This document shows positions 54,314-63,476 of a stretch of DNA of 64,000 nucleotides, piece by piece. The position numbers and the translations under genes were made by a program. The notes below the pieces were generated by a model that was not told where the DNA came from, made no database searches, and saw nothing but the letters and a program-made list of their open reading frames with translations. Source of the DNA: JAWKZG01 sp041396125 (lineage in GTDB: Bacteria; Pseudomonadota; Gammaproteobacteria; Competibacterales; Competibacteraceae); the NCBI GenBank assembly GCA_041396125.1, contig JAWKZG010000024.1, positions 12,813 through 76,812 on the forward strand. Direction: 5' to 3'. Every line of letters starts with the position of its first letter. The stretch's first letter is position 1.

Positions 54314-55159
54314 TTAATCGTCGAAGTGTGGTGCACGTTTTTCATGCCAGGCCTGAACACCTTCGCGTGCTTCCGCGCTGTGCAGGCTGGCTTTATGCGC
54401 ATAGTTTATCGCGGCCGGATCGAATATACCGCTGGCAATCGCATTCAAATGTTGTTTCATACCTTGCACCGCAGCGGGTGCATTCCGTGCCAGTTGCTCA
54501 GCCAGCTGCCGGCTGCGCGCCGGTAAGTCTGCCGCATCCACTAATTCTGTCAAATAGCCCATGGCAATCAGCTCATCAGCGTTTACTGCCTGCGCAGTCA
54601 GAAACAGCCGTTGTGCATTGGCCAGTCCCAAACGGCTGACATAGCGGCGCAGTCCGCTGGCGTAATAATGAATACCGAGCCGGGCGGCCGGCATCAGCAA
54701 CTGCATTCCGGTTGCCCCGATCCGGAAATCACAGGCCAGGGCAAGATCAGTAGCACCGCCGTACACCGATCCGTTCAGAGCGCATATAGTGGGAGGACGC
54801 AGTGTTTCAAGCTGATCAACGACCCGCGCAAACAGCGTCGGCTCGCTATCCGGTACTGACGCTGCGGGCTGTTCCGGTGCATTTTGTGCGTCTTGCTGCA
54901 AGGCACCCAGGTGATAGCCGGAACTGAAACTGTTGCCCGAGGCGGTCAAGATCACGGCCCGGACCGAGTGATCAGCGTTGATTTGCTCGAAATAGTCGGC
55001 CAGTCGGTGCAGATCCTGCGGTTCCAGCCGATTGTGCAATCGGGGCCGGGCGAGCCGGATCGTTGCAATGGCCGATTCAATCATTAGCAGCGGTGGCTCG
55101 CCGGCTGCTGCGGGTTTAGCGCCTGTCACGATACAGGTTCCTTCACGGGTGTTTTTCAT
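54314..55159 (-). CDS. Enoyl-CoA hydratase/isomerase family protein
   Basis: A 281-residue crotonase-fold protein. IATIRLARPRLHNRLEPQDLHRL near residue 30, VRAVILTASGNSFSSGYHLGAL (oxyanion hole) near 66, and CALNGSVYGGATDLALACDFRIGATG near 123 are the standard crotonase elements. The extended loop after residue 85 is acidic and Pro/Ala-rich. It ends 29 bp before the second GST start in the same direction. The acyl-CoA substrate is not predicted. Confidence 0.87.
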   Translation of the reverse strand: MKNTREGTCIVTGAKPAAAGEPPLLMIESAIATIRLARPRLHNRLEPQDLHRLADYFEQINADHSVRAVILTASGNSFSSGYHLGALQQDAQNAPEQPAASVPDSEPTLFARVVDQLETLRPPTICALNGSVYGGATDLALACDFRIGATGMQLLMPAARLGIHYYASGLRRYVSRLGLANAQRLFLTAQAVNADELIAMGYLTELVDAADLPARSRQLAEQLARNAPAAVQGMKQHLNAIASGIFDPAAINYAHKASLHSAEAREGVQAWHEKRAPHFDD

Positions 55160-55387
55160 CAGGTGTTTTTATCGGGTTATCCAGCTCTGGAAAAAGCACT
55201 GGACGAGTGACTTAATCCAATGCTAACAGCCGGATTAAGAATAATAAATTTACGTTTTATAACTTGACACTAATAGAAGGCTGGGCGATGGTTGAGGCGT
55301 CATCAACTCAGGATTGGCGTTGATGCAGCCGGGTTCGTTAAAACGGTTATATCGTCCAGCAAATGACATTAACAGGAGAATGGTAAC

Positions 55388-55795
55388 ATGGCAAAAGCAA
55401 TCGGTGAGATGCGGGGCATGACCCCTGAGATCAGCAAGCAACTCACGGCCAAAGGCATTAAAGACAGCAATCAGTTACTCGAGGCAGTCGCAAAACCGGC
55501 TGATCGTAAAAAGCTTGCAGCCGAGCTGGGGGTGGCAACCAGCGTGGTGCTGGATTTGGCAAACCGTGCTGATCTGGCCCGGGTTAATGGTATCGGCACA
55601 GTGTTCGCCGATTTGCTGGAAAAAGCCGGTGTTGATACCGTTAAGGAATTGGCCACCCGCAATCCGGACAATCTGCTCGCGAAAATGACCGAAGTGAACA
55701 GCAGCGACCAAGTCAGCAAGCGTTTGCCGCAATTGGCCGATGTGCAAAACTGGATCGCGCAAGCTAAAGAACTACCCAAACTGCTGCAATACTGA
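55388..55795 (+). CDS. DUF4332 helix-hairpin-helix protein
   Basis: A 135-residue basic-acidic helical protein with two HhH-like repeats: EMRGMTPEISKQLTAKGIKDSNQLLEAV near residue 7 and ARVNGIGTVFADLLEKAGVDTVKELA near 63. This pattern defines DUF4332, thought to bind DNA or nucleic acid through paired HhH motifs. The ATG at 55388 follows an AACAGGAG ribosome site. It stands alone between two long intergenic gaps. Confidence 0.82.
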   Translation: MAKAIGEMRGMTPEISKQLTAKGIKDSNQLLEAVAKPADRKKLAAELGVATSVVLDLANRADLARVNGIGTVFADLLEKAGVDTVKELATRNPDNLLAKMTEVNSSDQVSKRLPQLADVQNWIAQAKELPKLLQY

Positions 55796-56062
55796 TTATT
55801 CCTGCGCGTTATGTCCATGAGTCCGGCTGCGCCGGTTTAGCGCTGCCGGGCCGGCTCCTCCCGCACGATAGTTTTTATCCCCTCCGTTGCCTGTGCCTGC
55901 AACATAATTTTTCTGGTTTTTAAATAACTTGAAAATCAATCGATTATATTTTTATCTGGCGTTTTGCGGTAGCAAGAACAGCCGGTCAAGCCTGCACGGT
56001 CGTTCGTATCCTGCCTGTACTAGCGTTAAAATAAAGCATTTTTATCAGTACAGGAGTGTCGG

Positions 56063-57859
56063 ATGATTCCTTATCATGCCCCAAGCCGCGATATGCAGTT
56101 CGTTATCAATGAACTCAATGATTTAGAAGAAATCGCGCAACTCCATGAATTTGCCGACCATGATATCGGACCCGATCTGGTTAATGCCGTGCTGGAAGAA
56201 GCCGGCAAGCTGGCGCACGGGGTGCTGGCTCCACTCAACCGGGATGGCGACAAAAACGGTGCCACGCTGGGCGAGAACGGTGTCAAAGCGGTGCGCGGAT
56301 TCAGTGAAGCTTACCGGCAATTCATTGAGGGTGGCTGGAACGGGCTGGTGTGTCCGATAGAATTCGGCGGCCAGGGTCTGCCGGAATTGTTAAACATCGC
56401 CACGCAGGAGATGTGGAACAGTGCCAATCTGGCATTTGCTTTATGTCCCTTGCTGACTGCCGGTGCGGTTGAGGCATTGCGCGCACACGGCTCCGAAGAG
56501 CAGAAACAGCGTTATCTGATCAAAATGATCAGCGGCGAGTGGACCGGCACCATGAACCTGACCGAACCCCAGGCCGGTTCTGATCTCAGCGCGGTGCGCA
56601 CCAGAGCGGTGCCGGAAGACGGGCATTACCGGCTCTACGGGCAGAAAATTTTCATCACTTGGGGCGACCACGACATGACCGAGAACGTGGTCCATCTGGT
56701 ATTGGCCCGTACCCCTGATGCGCCGGAAGGTGTCAAAGGGATCTCGTTGTTCATCGTGCCCAAATATGTGCTGGATGAGCACGGCAAACCGGCCCGGCGC
56801 AACGATGTGCATTGTGTATCGCTCGAACACAAGCTGGGTATTCACGCCAGTCCGACCTGTGTCATGGCCTATGGCGACAAAGAGGGTGCGATCGGCTATC
56901 TGGTCGGCGAGGAAAACAAAGGGCTGGGCTATATGTTCACCATGATGAACGAGGCCCGTCTCAAAGTCGGCCTGCAAGGGCTGGCCATTGGCGAGCGGGC
57001 CTACCAGCAGGCGCGTGATTTCGCCAAAACCCGGGTGCAGGGTCGTCCGGTCGGGGTCAAAACCGGTGAGCGGGTCACGATTATCCAGCATCCTGATGTA
57101 CGGCGCATGCTGTTGACCATGAAAGCCCAGAATGAAGCCATGCGGGCGCTGTGCTATGCCGTGGCGCGCACTATGGATCTGGCCCGTCATCATCCTAAAA
57201 AAGAACGTCGGCAGCAGTATCAGGCACGGATTGACCTGCTGATCCCGGTGGTCAAAGCCTGGTGTACCGAATTAGGTGTTGAGATCGCTTCTCTGGGTGT
57301 TCAGGTGCATGGCGGTATGGGTTTTATCGAGGAAACCGGTGCCGCACAGCATTTACGCGATGCCCGCATCACGCCCATCTACGAAGGCACTACCGGCATC
57401 CAGGCCGCCGATCTGGTGGGCCGGAAAATAGGCGCTGACAGCGGCCAGGTAATGGCTGAACTGATCGCTGAAATCAACGCGCTGGATGAACAACTGGCTG
57501 CCGTTGACAATACCGCTATCGACGCGATCCGCAAGCCGCTGCGAGCCGCTGCGAAGGCTTTGCAGGAGGCCACCGACTGGGTAGTGCGGACCCTGGCCGA
57601 GCAACCCGACGTGGTGTTAGCCGCTTCGGTCAATTATTTAATGCTGACAGGTTATGTGTGTGGCGGCTGGCAAATGGCCCGGGCGGCGTTAATTGCACAG
57701 GAACGTCTGGCTACCGGCGATAATTCCGGCTTTTATGACAGCAAGTTGATAACCGCCCGGTTTTACGCCGAGCAAATTCTGCCACGCGCGCAGGCGCTGA
57801 GCTATGCAGTGGTCGCAGGCGCAGAAACACCGCTGGCCCTGGCCGAGGATAACTTCTAG
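56063..57859 (+). CDS. Acyl-CoA dehydrogenase with C-terminal extension (DmdC/FadE-like)
   Basis: A 598-residue flavoprotein, longer than typical 380-residue acyl-CoA dehydrogenases and matching the DmdC-like subgroup. The N-terminal helical domain starts at residue 1; FAD/substrate motifs are NLTEPQAGSDLSAVRTRA near 167, ITWGDHDMTENVVHLVLAR near 198, and the catalytic-base region GGMGFIEETGAAQHLRDARITPIYEGTTGIQAADL near 415, where YEGT carries the Glu. The remaining 130 residues form a C-terminal helical domain. The ATG at 56063 follows ACAGGAGTG. DMSP-derived 3-methylmercaptopropionyl-CoA is possible, but so are fatty acyl-CoAs. Confidence 0.87.
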   Translation: MIPYHAPSRDMQFVINELNDLEEIAQLHEFADHDIGPDLVNAVLEEAGKLAHGVLAPLNRDGDKNGATLGENGVKAVRGFSEAYRQFIEGGWNGLVCPIEFGGQGLPELLNIATQEMWNSANLAFALCPLLTAGAVEALRAHGSEEQKQRYLIKMISGEWTGTMNLTEPQAGSDLSAVRTRAVPEDGHYRLYGQKIFITWGDHDMTENVVHLVLARTPDAPEGVKGISLFIVPKYVLDEHGKPARRNDVHCVSLEHKLGIHASPTCVMAYGDKEGAIGYLVGEENKGLGYMFTMMNEARLKVGLQGLAIGERAYQQARDFAKTRVQGRPVGVKTGERVTIIQHPDVRRMLLTMKAQNEAMRALCYAVARTMDLARHHPKKERRQQYQARIDLLIPVVKAWCTELGVEIASLGVQVHGGMGFIEETGAAQHLRDARITPIYEGTTGIQAADLVGRKIGADSGQVMAELIAEINALDEQLAAVDNTAIDAIRKPLRAAAKALQEATDWVVRTLAEQPDVVLAASVNYLMLTGYVCGGWQMARAALIAQERLATGDNSGFYDSKLITARFYAEQILPRAQALSYAVVAGAETPLALAEDNF

Positions 57860-57923
57860 CGGAAAAATCAGGTCATTTGGGGCTGGCATGCAGGCCGGGA
57901 TTTCGGTATGCTTGCCGGCCATT

Positions 57924-58013
57924 GGAGAGGTGGCAGAGCGGTTGAATGCACCGGTCTTGAAAACCGGCAACGAGGCGACTCGTTCGAGGGTTCGAATCCC
58001 TCCCTCTCCGCCA
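57924..58013 (+). tRNA. tRNA-Ser (anticodon TGA)
   Basis: A 90-base class II tRNA with a 7-bp acceptor stem GGAGAGG/CCTCTCC and encoded CCA (58011-58013). The anticodon loop is CTTGAAA at about 57956-57962, giving anticodon TGA for UCA/UCN serine codons. The long variable arm (CAACGAGGCGACTCGTT) and the GGTTCGAATCC T-arm are as expected for serine. It lies just after the acyl-CoA dehydrogenase gene. Confidence 0.97.
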
Positions 58014-58089
58014 TATTCTACTCATTCTCATTAGTTGCTCTTACCCATCAAACAACTTCCATTTCAAAAAAGTCAGTGCACTGAGATTT

Positions 58090-58558
58090 CTAAGACTTCG
58101 GCACCCGCACCACCACCGTATTCGACAGCCGGTCATGCCAGGTTTTTTATCACGGTCGAATAGTGCCCATAAAAGCCCAGTCCCAGCGGCAGCCAGGACA
58201 GCAGCGCACAGAGCAGGCGCAGTCCGGCCTGTTCCCAGCTGAGCATGTGGCCCTGCACAGTCTGTACCCGGATATGCCAGGCTTTCATACCGAGGGTTTG
58301 CCCACCGTGGGTCCAGCACCAGCCATAGAACAGCCCTACCAGACCCAGTAAATAGGCTTGATAGGCAGGGTTGCCCGGTTCGATAGCGTGTCCGTTGGTA
58401 AACGGCAATAACACAACTGTACCGGTGAAAATTACTCCGAACAGCAGCAGACCGTCATACAGCAGAGCGGCCAGACGACGCAGCAGGGTGGCGGCTGGCA
58501 GTGGAGACTGAAGAGTTGTCTGGGTCGATGCCCGGGTCGTCGCCGAGGTAGTTGCCAT
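58090..58558 (-). CDS. RDD family membrane protein (two frameshifts)
   Basis: About 156 residues after adding two missing bases. RRLAALLYDGLLLFGVIFTGTVVLL near residue 27 has the Arg-Asp(Tyr-Asp) signature of the RDD family. Further helices follow (AYQAYLLGLVGLFYGWCW, then MLSWEQAGLRLLCALLSWLPLGLGF). Breaks lie near 58165 and 58145: corrected, the C-terminal ending reads LFDRDKKTWHDRLSNTVVVRVPKS. Its ATG overlaps the stop of the ABC permease (TGATG at 58558). RDD proteins are small membrane proteins of uncertain transport function. Confidence 0.8.
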
Positions 58559-59466
58559 CAGGAACGCCTCCGGACCCGTGGATCGAGCGCATCCTGGAGT
58601 CCGTCACCCAGAAAATTAAACGCGATCACCGTGATAAAAATCATCAGCCCCGGATAAAACGCCTGTGCCGGAGCGGCCCAGATTAATTCTTGTGCATTGT
58701 TCAGCATATTGCCCCAGCTTGGCAGCGGGGGTTGAATGCCCAGACCCAGAAAACTCAATATCGACTCCAGTAAAATAATATTTCCAACAGATAAGGTGGT
58801 CGCGATGATGATCGGCGACATGACATTGGGCAGAATATGCACCCGCATCACCCACAGCGGGCCAGCCCCGGCACCAATTGAGGCCAGTACATACTCGCGT
58901 TCGCGCAGGCTGAGGGTCGCCCCGCGCACCAGCCGTGCCACTGTGGTCCAGCCGAACAGCGCAACGATAACAATAATGCGATAAACACTGATGTGCTGGG
59001 ACTGTATGAGTTCGGTTGGTAGCCCCAGTTTTTCCAGATCCAGTGCGGCCAGCACAATCAGCAAAGGCAGCAGGGGCAGGGCGATCATGCCATCGGTAAA
59101 CCGCATTAATAGCATATCCAGCCGCCCCCCCAGATACCCTGCCAGCAGCCCGATGATAGTGCCGATGCAGGCCGCCGAGAGCGCTCCGACAATGCCCACC
59201 AGCAAAGACACCCGACCGCCATACAGCAGACGCAGCAGAAAATCCCGCCCCAGCTCGTCAGTACCCAGCCAGTGTTGTGCCGAGGAAGGCTGCAGCCGTC
59301 CGAACAGATTAACTTGTGTCGCCGAGACGTTCAGATAGTGTTCCAGCAGCGGGGCCGCCAAAGCCAGCAGGCCCAACAGGATCAGCAGGCAGGCACTGAA
59401 CAGCGCCAGTTGGTGCAAGCGGAAACGGCGCCAGATCAGACCGTAAAACGAGAGTTGCGTAGCCAT
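58558..59466 (-). CDS. ABC transporter permease, DppC/OppC-like
   Basis: A 302-residue inner-membrane permease with a long N-terminal segment and about six helices. The EAA-like loop AAPAQAFYPGLMIFITVIAFNFLGDGLQDALDPRVR at the end and LVRGATLSLREREYVLASIGAGAGPLWVMRVHILPNVMSPIIIATTLSVGN near residue 170 are typical of dipeptide/nickel permease C. It starts at the overlap with the preceding permease stop (TAATG at 59466). It forms an Opp-like set with the permease and ATPase upstream. Confidence 0.9.
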   Translation of the reverse strand: MATQLSFYGLIWRRFRLHQLALFSACLLILLGLLALAAPLLEHYLNVSATQVNLFGRLQPSSAQHWLGTDELGRDFLLRLLYGGRVSLLVGIVGALSAACIGTIIGLLAGYLGGRLDMLLMRFTDGMIALPLLPLLIVLAALDLEKLGLPTELIQSQHISVYRIIVIVALFGWTTVARLVRGATLSLREREYVLASIGAGAGPLWVMRVHILPNVMSPIIIATTLSVGNIILLESILSFLGLGIQPPLPSWGNMLNNAQELIWAAPAQAFYPGLMIFITVIAFNFLGDGLQDALDPRVRRRS

Positions 59467-60419
59467 TAGTGATAACGGATGCGCGGATCGAGCCAGATGT
59501 AGGCAATATCGGCCAGCAAATTGCCGGCCAGTGTGACCAGCGTGGCCAGCAATAAAGCCACCAGCGCCAGATTGTAGTCATTACCCATGATCGAGTCATA
59601 AATCAGTTTTCCCATCCCCGGCCAGGCGAACACCGTTTCAGTGACCAGCGCACCGGAAAACAGCGCGCCCAGATCCAGCGCCAGGATAGTCACAATCGGC
59701 AGCAGTGCATTGCGCAAGGCGTGTTTCAGAACGATGCGCCGGGTGCCGGCACCTTTGGCGCGGGCAGTACGGATGAAATCCTGTTGCAGCACTTCCAGCA
59801 TGGCACCGCGCACGAAGCGGGTGTGACTGCTGACACTGGCGATGGTCAAGGTCAGCACCGGCAGTACCAGATAGCGCAAGTGATCCCAGAAGCTTGCATT
59901 CTCGGCATGCCCGGTGCCACCGGCCGGCAACCAGCCCAATTGCACCGAGAAGATAATGATCAGCATCAGGCCGAGCCAGAAAGACGGAATCGAAATGCCC
60001 GCGAAAGCGACCAGGTTAATGCTGTAATCACGCACTGAGTAGGGCTTCAGGGCTGCCAGCGTACCCAGCGGCAGGGCGATCAGTATGGACAGCAGCAGGC
60101 TCAGACCGAGCAGTTGCAACGTGTTCATCAAGGCAGTAGGCAGAATCTCGCTGACCCGACTGGCATGCAGTCTGGAATACCCCAGATCACCACTCAAGAC
60201 CATCTGCAGCCAGTAATACCAGCGTTCGAACATCGGTTTGTCCAGACCGTGCAATGCTTTTAAACGCTGCACATCGGTGCTGCTCATATTCGGATCAGCC
60301 GACGCCATCAGGTCGATCGGATCACCCGGCATAAAGGCCAGCAGGGTATAAATCACCAGCGACATGAGCAACAGTACCAGCGCGGTTTGGGTCAGTCGGG
60401 CGACGACCAGTCTCAGCAT
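59466..60419 (-). CDS. ABC transporter permease, DppB/OppB-like
   Basis: A 317-residue permease starting at the ATG at 60419 (MLRLVVARL), overlapping the ATPase stop by a few bases; the frame is open 43 codons further but unsupported. Six helices and the DppB signature FIRTARAKGAGTRRIVLKHALRNALLPIVTILALDLG near residue 203 are present. The C terminus reads YIWLDPRIRYH, as usual. The order ATPase-B-C in one operon indicates a peptide/nickel/opine-type importer or exporter; no periplasmic binding protein is seen here. Confidence 0.9.
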   Translation of the reverse strand: MLRLVVARLTQTALVLLLMSLVIYTLLAFMPGDPIDLMASADPNMSSTDVQRLKALHGLDKPMFERWYYWLQMVLSGDLGYSRLHASRVSEILPTALMNTLQLLGLSLLLSILIALPLGTLAALKPYSVRDYSINLVAFAGISIPSFWLGLMLIIIFSVQLGWLPAGGTGHAENASFWDHLRYLVLPVLTLTIASVSSHTRFVRGAMLEVLQQDFIRTARAKGAGTRRIVLKHALRNALLPIVTILALDLGALFSGALVTETVFAWPGMGKLIYDSIMGNDYNLALVALLLATLVTLAGNLLADIAYIWLDPRIRYH

Positions 60420-61424
60420 GAGGGTACAGACTCCGGAAAATGGCAGGCCACCTGGTGCACTTCGGGCCGGCCCGGTGTTTGCGTCAGCCTGGGGCGCTGC
60501 TGGATGCAAATAGCCTGGGCTTTCGGGCAGCGGGTATGGTAGGGGCAACCGGGAGGTGGGTTCAGCGGGCTGGGTACATCGCCGATAGGCATGCCAAAAC
60601 GGCGTTTGCCGCCCGTCTGGATGGCTGGAATCGCAGCAATCAGCGCGCGCGTGTAAGGGTGCGCCGGCACGGCGAAAAGCTCATCGCGCGGGGCGAACTC
60701 GACGATTCGTCCCAGATACATTACCGCCACCCGGTCAGCAAGATGTTCCACCACAGCCAGATCGTGACTGATGAACAAATACGCCAGCCCGCGCTGCGCC
60801 TTGATATCGGCCAGCAAATTCAGAATCTGGCTTTGCACCGAGACATCCAGTGCCGACACGGACTCATCGGCGATAATCAGCTCCGGTTCCAGCACCAGGG
60901 CGCGGGCAATGGCAATACGCTGTCGCTGCCCGCCGCTGAATTCATGCGGATAGCGATCCAGTGCGGCCTCATCCAGACCGACCGCGGTCAGCAATTCTGC
61001 GGCCCGCGCCCGGCGCTGAGCGCGTTTGCCCCAGCGCTGCAGGGTTAACGGCTCGGTCAGAATAGCCGAAATTGGCAAGCGCGGATTGAGCGCAGCGTAG
61101 GGTCCTGAAAGACCAGTTGTACCCGTCGCCGGTAGCTGCGCAGTTGCCGCTGTGACAGGCCGGTCATCGGTGTATCGTCAAGCAGTATCTGACCGGAATC
61201 CGGTTTATAGAGTAAGGCGCAGAGACGAGCCAGGGTGGATTTGCCGCATCCGCTTTCGCCTACCAGGCCCACCGTCTCACCGCGCCGCAGCTGCAGCGAA
61301 ACACTGTTAACAGCTGGTATCGCCAGCCATTTTGCAATAGCCCGGCCTGTTGCACGGTAAACGATTTGCTGACAGATTTAAGCTCCAGCAAAGGCGTGTT
61401 CGGGTCAGGATTGTGAACAGGCAA
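60413..61424 (-). CDS. ABC transporter ATPase, OppF/DppF-like (two frameshifts)
   Basis: About 337 residues after restoring two missing bases. Walker A GESGCGKSTLARL, signature HEFSGGQRQRIAIARAL and Walker B LIIADESVSALDVSVQS are present (ADES where most relatives have ADEP). The C-terminal oligopeptide-ABC extension appears as GDVPSPLNPPPGCPYHTRCPKAQ. One base is missing at about 61340 and one at about 61104 (DPTLRS should be DPYAALNPR). A TTG at 61424 is the likely start. Only one ATPase is present, whereas canonical Opp/Dpp transporters have two. Confidence 0.85.
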
Positions 61425-61590
61425 TGAAACTGACAATAGATTATCCGGTCGTTACCTAGACGAGTGGGTTATAGCATTTTCATGCTCAGCCATGCTCGGC
61501 ATTGTACCGGTACGCAGTGATGCAATGAAGGTTGCTGTCGTGCTTTTTTCAAAATGGCCTGTTTTGATAGACCTGTGGCAGGGAGCGATT

Positions 61591-62414
61591 ATGTTTGATT
61601 GGGGTGTGTATATGCAGGGTCTGGCGGCAATACTGCTGCTGCTGACTATGGTCTGGCTGGTTAGTGTATGGCGACGTGATGCCAGCATTGTGGACGCGTT
61701 CTGGTCGATTGCTTTTCTGGTGGCAGCATTAAGCTATTGGGCGCGGCCCCGATGTTGCGACGAATGATGTTGCGACTGAGCCTGGAGCTGGGGCTGGGCC
61801 GCGCGCTGTGCTGGTGCTCGGTTTGACTGCGCTGTGGGCGTTACGCCTGGCCGGGTATATCAGCTGGCGTAACTGGGGAGAAGGGCGAAGATCGCCGCTA
61901 TCAGGCCATCCGGGCGCGCAATTCGCCGTATTTTGCCTGGAAAAGTCTGATTATTTTCTGGTTGCAGGGTGTTCTGGCCTGGCTTGTTTCTCTGCCCTTG
62001 CTGGCGGGAATACTGGGACAGCAAAGCCTGGGGTGGCTGGATATAGCCGCTGTCGGTTTGTGGTGTATCGGTTTTCTGTTTGAGGCCGTGGGCGACTGGC
62101 AACTAGCGCGTTTCAAGGCTGATCCTGCCAATAAAGCGCGGGTTATGGATCGCGGTTTATGGCGGTATAGCCGGCATCCCAATTATTTCGGCAACTGCTG
62201 CCTGTGGTGGGGCTTTTATCTGCTGGCGCTGGCGGCCGGCGGCTGGTGGAGCATTATCAGTCCGCTCCTGATGACCTTTCTATTATTGAAAGTCTCTGGT
62301 GTATCCCTGCTGGAGCAGGATATCACCGAGCGTCGGCCCGCCTATCGTGATTATATTCAGCGTACCAACGCATTTGTACCGGGGCCACCGCAGGCGCGTG
62401 CAATGTCGTCCTGA
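61591..62414 (+). CDS. DUF1295/3-oxo-5-alpha-steroid 4-dehydrogenase-like membrane protein (two frameshifts)
   Basis: About 273 residues after removal of two extra bases. It is a polytopic membrane protein: IDLW... then GLAAILLLLTMVWLVSVWRRDASIVDAFWSIAFLV near residue 8, then ALWALRLAGYISWRNWGEG, EDRRYQAIRA, RNSPYFAWKSLIIFW and the family end GLWRYSRHPNYFGNCCLWWGFYLLAL near 190, followed by LLEQDITERRPAYRDYIQRTNAF. The ATG at 61591 follows GGCAGGGAG. The RHPNYFG motif is typical of DUF1295 and ICMT-like membrane reductases or methyltransferases. Exact activity is unknown. Confidence 0.8.
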
Positions 62415-62496
62415 GTCGCTGAACTCTCCGCAGCCTTCCGATTAACAAACAATATGGTCAAGCAAGAATAGTCTGTGTTAGATTAGCCGCAACATC

Positions 62497-62585
62497 TTGA
62501 CGGGGCGCCAGTAAGGGCTGAGATGCGTATAAGCGCTGTCCCGTTGAACCTGATCCGGGTAATACCGGCGTAGGGATTCAGGGTG
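62497..62585 (+). promoter_or_regulatory. TPP (thiamine pyrophosphate) riboswitch
   Basis: The thi-box core is clear: GGGGCGCC-N-AAGGGCTGAGA near 62502-62523, then CCGTTGAACCTGATCCGGGTAATACCGGCGTAGGGA near 62541-62576. It stands about 80 bp before the thiM start, as expected for control of thiamine salvage and synthesis. Full length is approximate. Confidence 0.95.
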
Positions 62586-62660
62586 TGGCGTAGCAGTAAA
62601 CTCCCCCTCTGTAACACGCTCATCGCTCCTCGAATCCCACTAACGAAGAGCTTATGAGTG

Positions 62661-63476
62661 ATGCTACAAACACTAACTCCTTCTGTTGACACGGCGGCAG
62701 CGGCTGAACTGGCCGAATCCTGCGCTGTCAGTCTGTCGGCTATAGCCGAGCGCGCCCCACGCGTGCACTGCCTGACCAACCCGGTCGCGATGACCTTGAC
62801 GGCTAATGTGCTGCTGGCTGTCGGTGCCCGTCCCTCCATGACCCAGACCCCTGATCAGCTGGGTGAATTTATCGCCGCTTCGGATACCTTGTGTGTCAAT
62901 CTCGGCATGCTGGATGAAGCGCGTCAGCAAGGTATCGACCAGGCGCTGACCGCCGCCGCCCGACATACCGTGCCCTGGGTGCTCGACCCGGTAAAAGTCC
63001 ATCTGTCTGCTACCCGGCGCCGCTATGCGCAGGACTTGCTGGTCCGGCAGCCGGCGGTCATTCGGGCCAATCAGCGGGAGTTTGCCGCGTTGCTCGGCAG
63101 CGAGTCCGCAAGGGACACGACCGATATCGATGCGGGTTTGCAGCAACTGGCGCGCCAACAAGGCTGTGTGATCGCCTGTACCGGTACGGTGGATCGTCTG
63201 TGTGATGGCAGGCGGCAGTTTGCCATTGCCGGTGGTGATCCCATGTTGGCCCGGATGGTGGCGCTGGGCTGTGCCCTGAGCGCACTGCTGGCCGCGTTTT
63301 TAGCGGTGCAAGACGATCCGCTGTTGGCCTCGGCGCAGGCATTGCTGGCCATGAAAACGGCCGGCCAGCAGGCGGCAGCGCAGTCTCCCGGGCCGGGTAC
63401 GCTGGCAGTGCGGGTGCTGGACGAACTTTACACGCTGACCCCCGAGCGCCTGCTGGCGACGCAGGTGCAAGCATGA
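62661..63476 (+). CDS. thiM: Hydroxyethylthiazole kinase
   Basis: A 271-residue ribokinase-like enzyme that phosphorylates 4-methyl-5-hydroxyethylthiazole for thiamine salvage. Typical elements are RVHCLTNPVAMTLTANVLLAVGARPSM near residue 35, WVLDPVKVHLSATRR near 107 (where DPV is usual), and AITGTVD-like VIACTGTVDRLCDG near 170, followed by GGDPMLARMVALGCALSALLAAF. I chose ATG 62661, about 10 bases after GAAGAG; another ATG at 62654 is in another frame. Its TGA overlaps the thiE ATG (ATGA at 63473). Confidence 0.92.
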   Translation: MLQTLTPSVDTAAAAELAESCAVSLSAIAERAPRVHCLTNPVAMTLTANVLLAVGARPSMTQTPDQLGEFIAASDTLCVNLGMLDEARQQGIDQALTAAARHTVPWVLDPVKVHLSATRRRYAQDLLVRQPAVIRANQREFAALLGSESARDTTDIDAGLQQLARQQGCVIACTGTVDRLCDGRRQFAIAGGDPMLARMVALGCALSALLAAFLAVQDDPLLASAQALLAMKTAGQQAAAQSPGPGTLAVRVLDELYTLTPERLLATQVQA

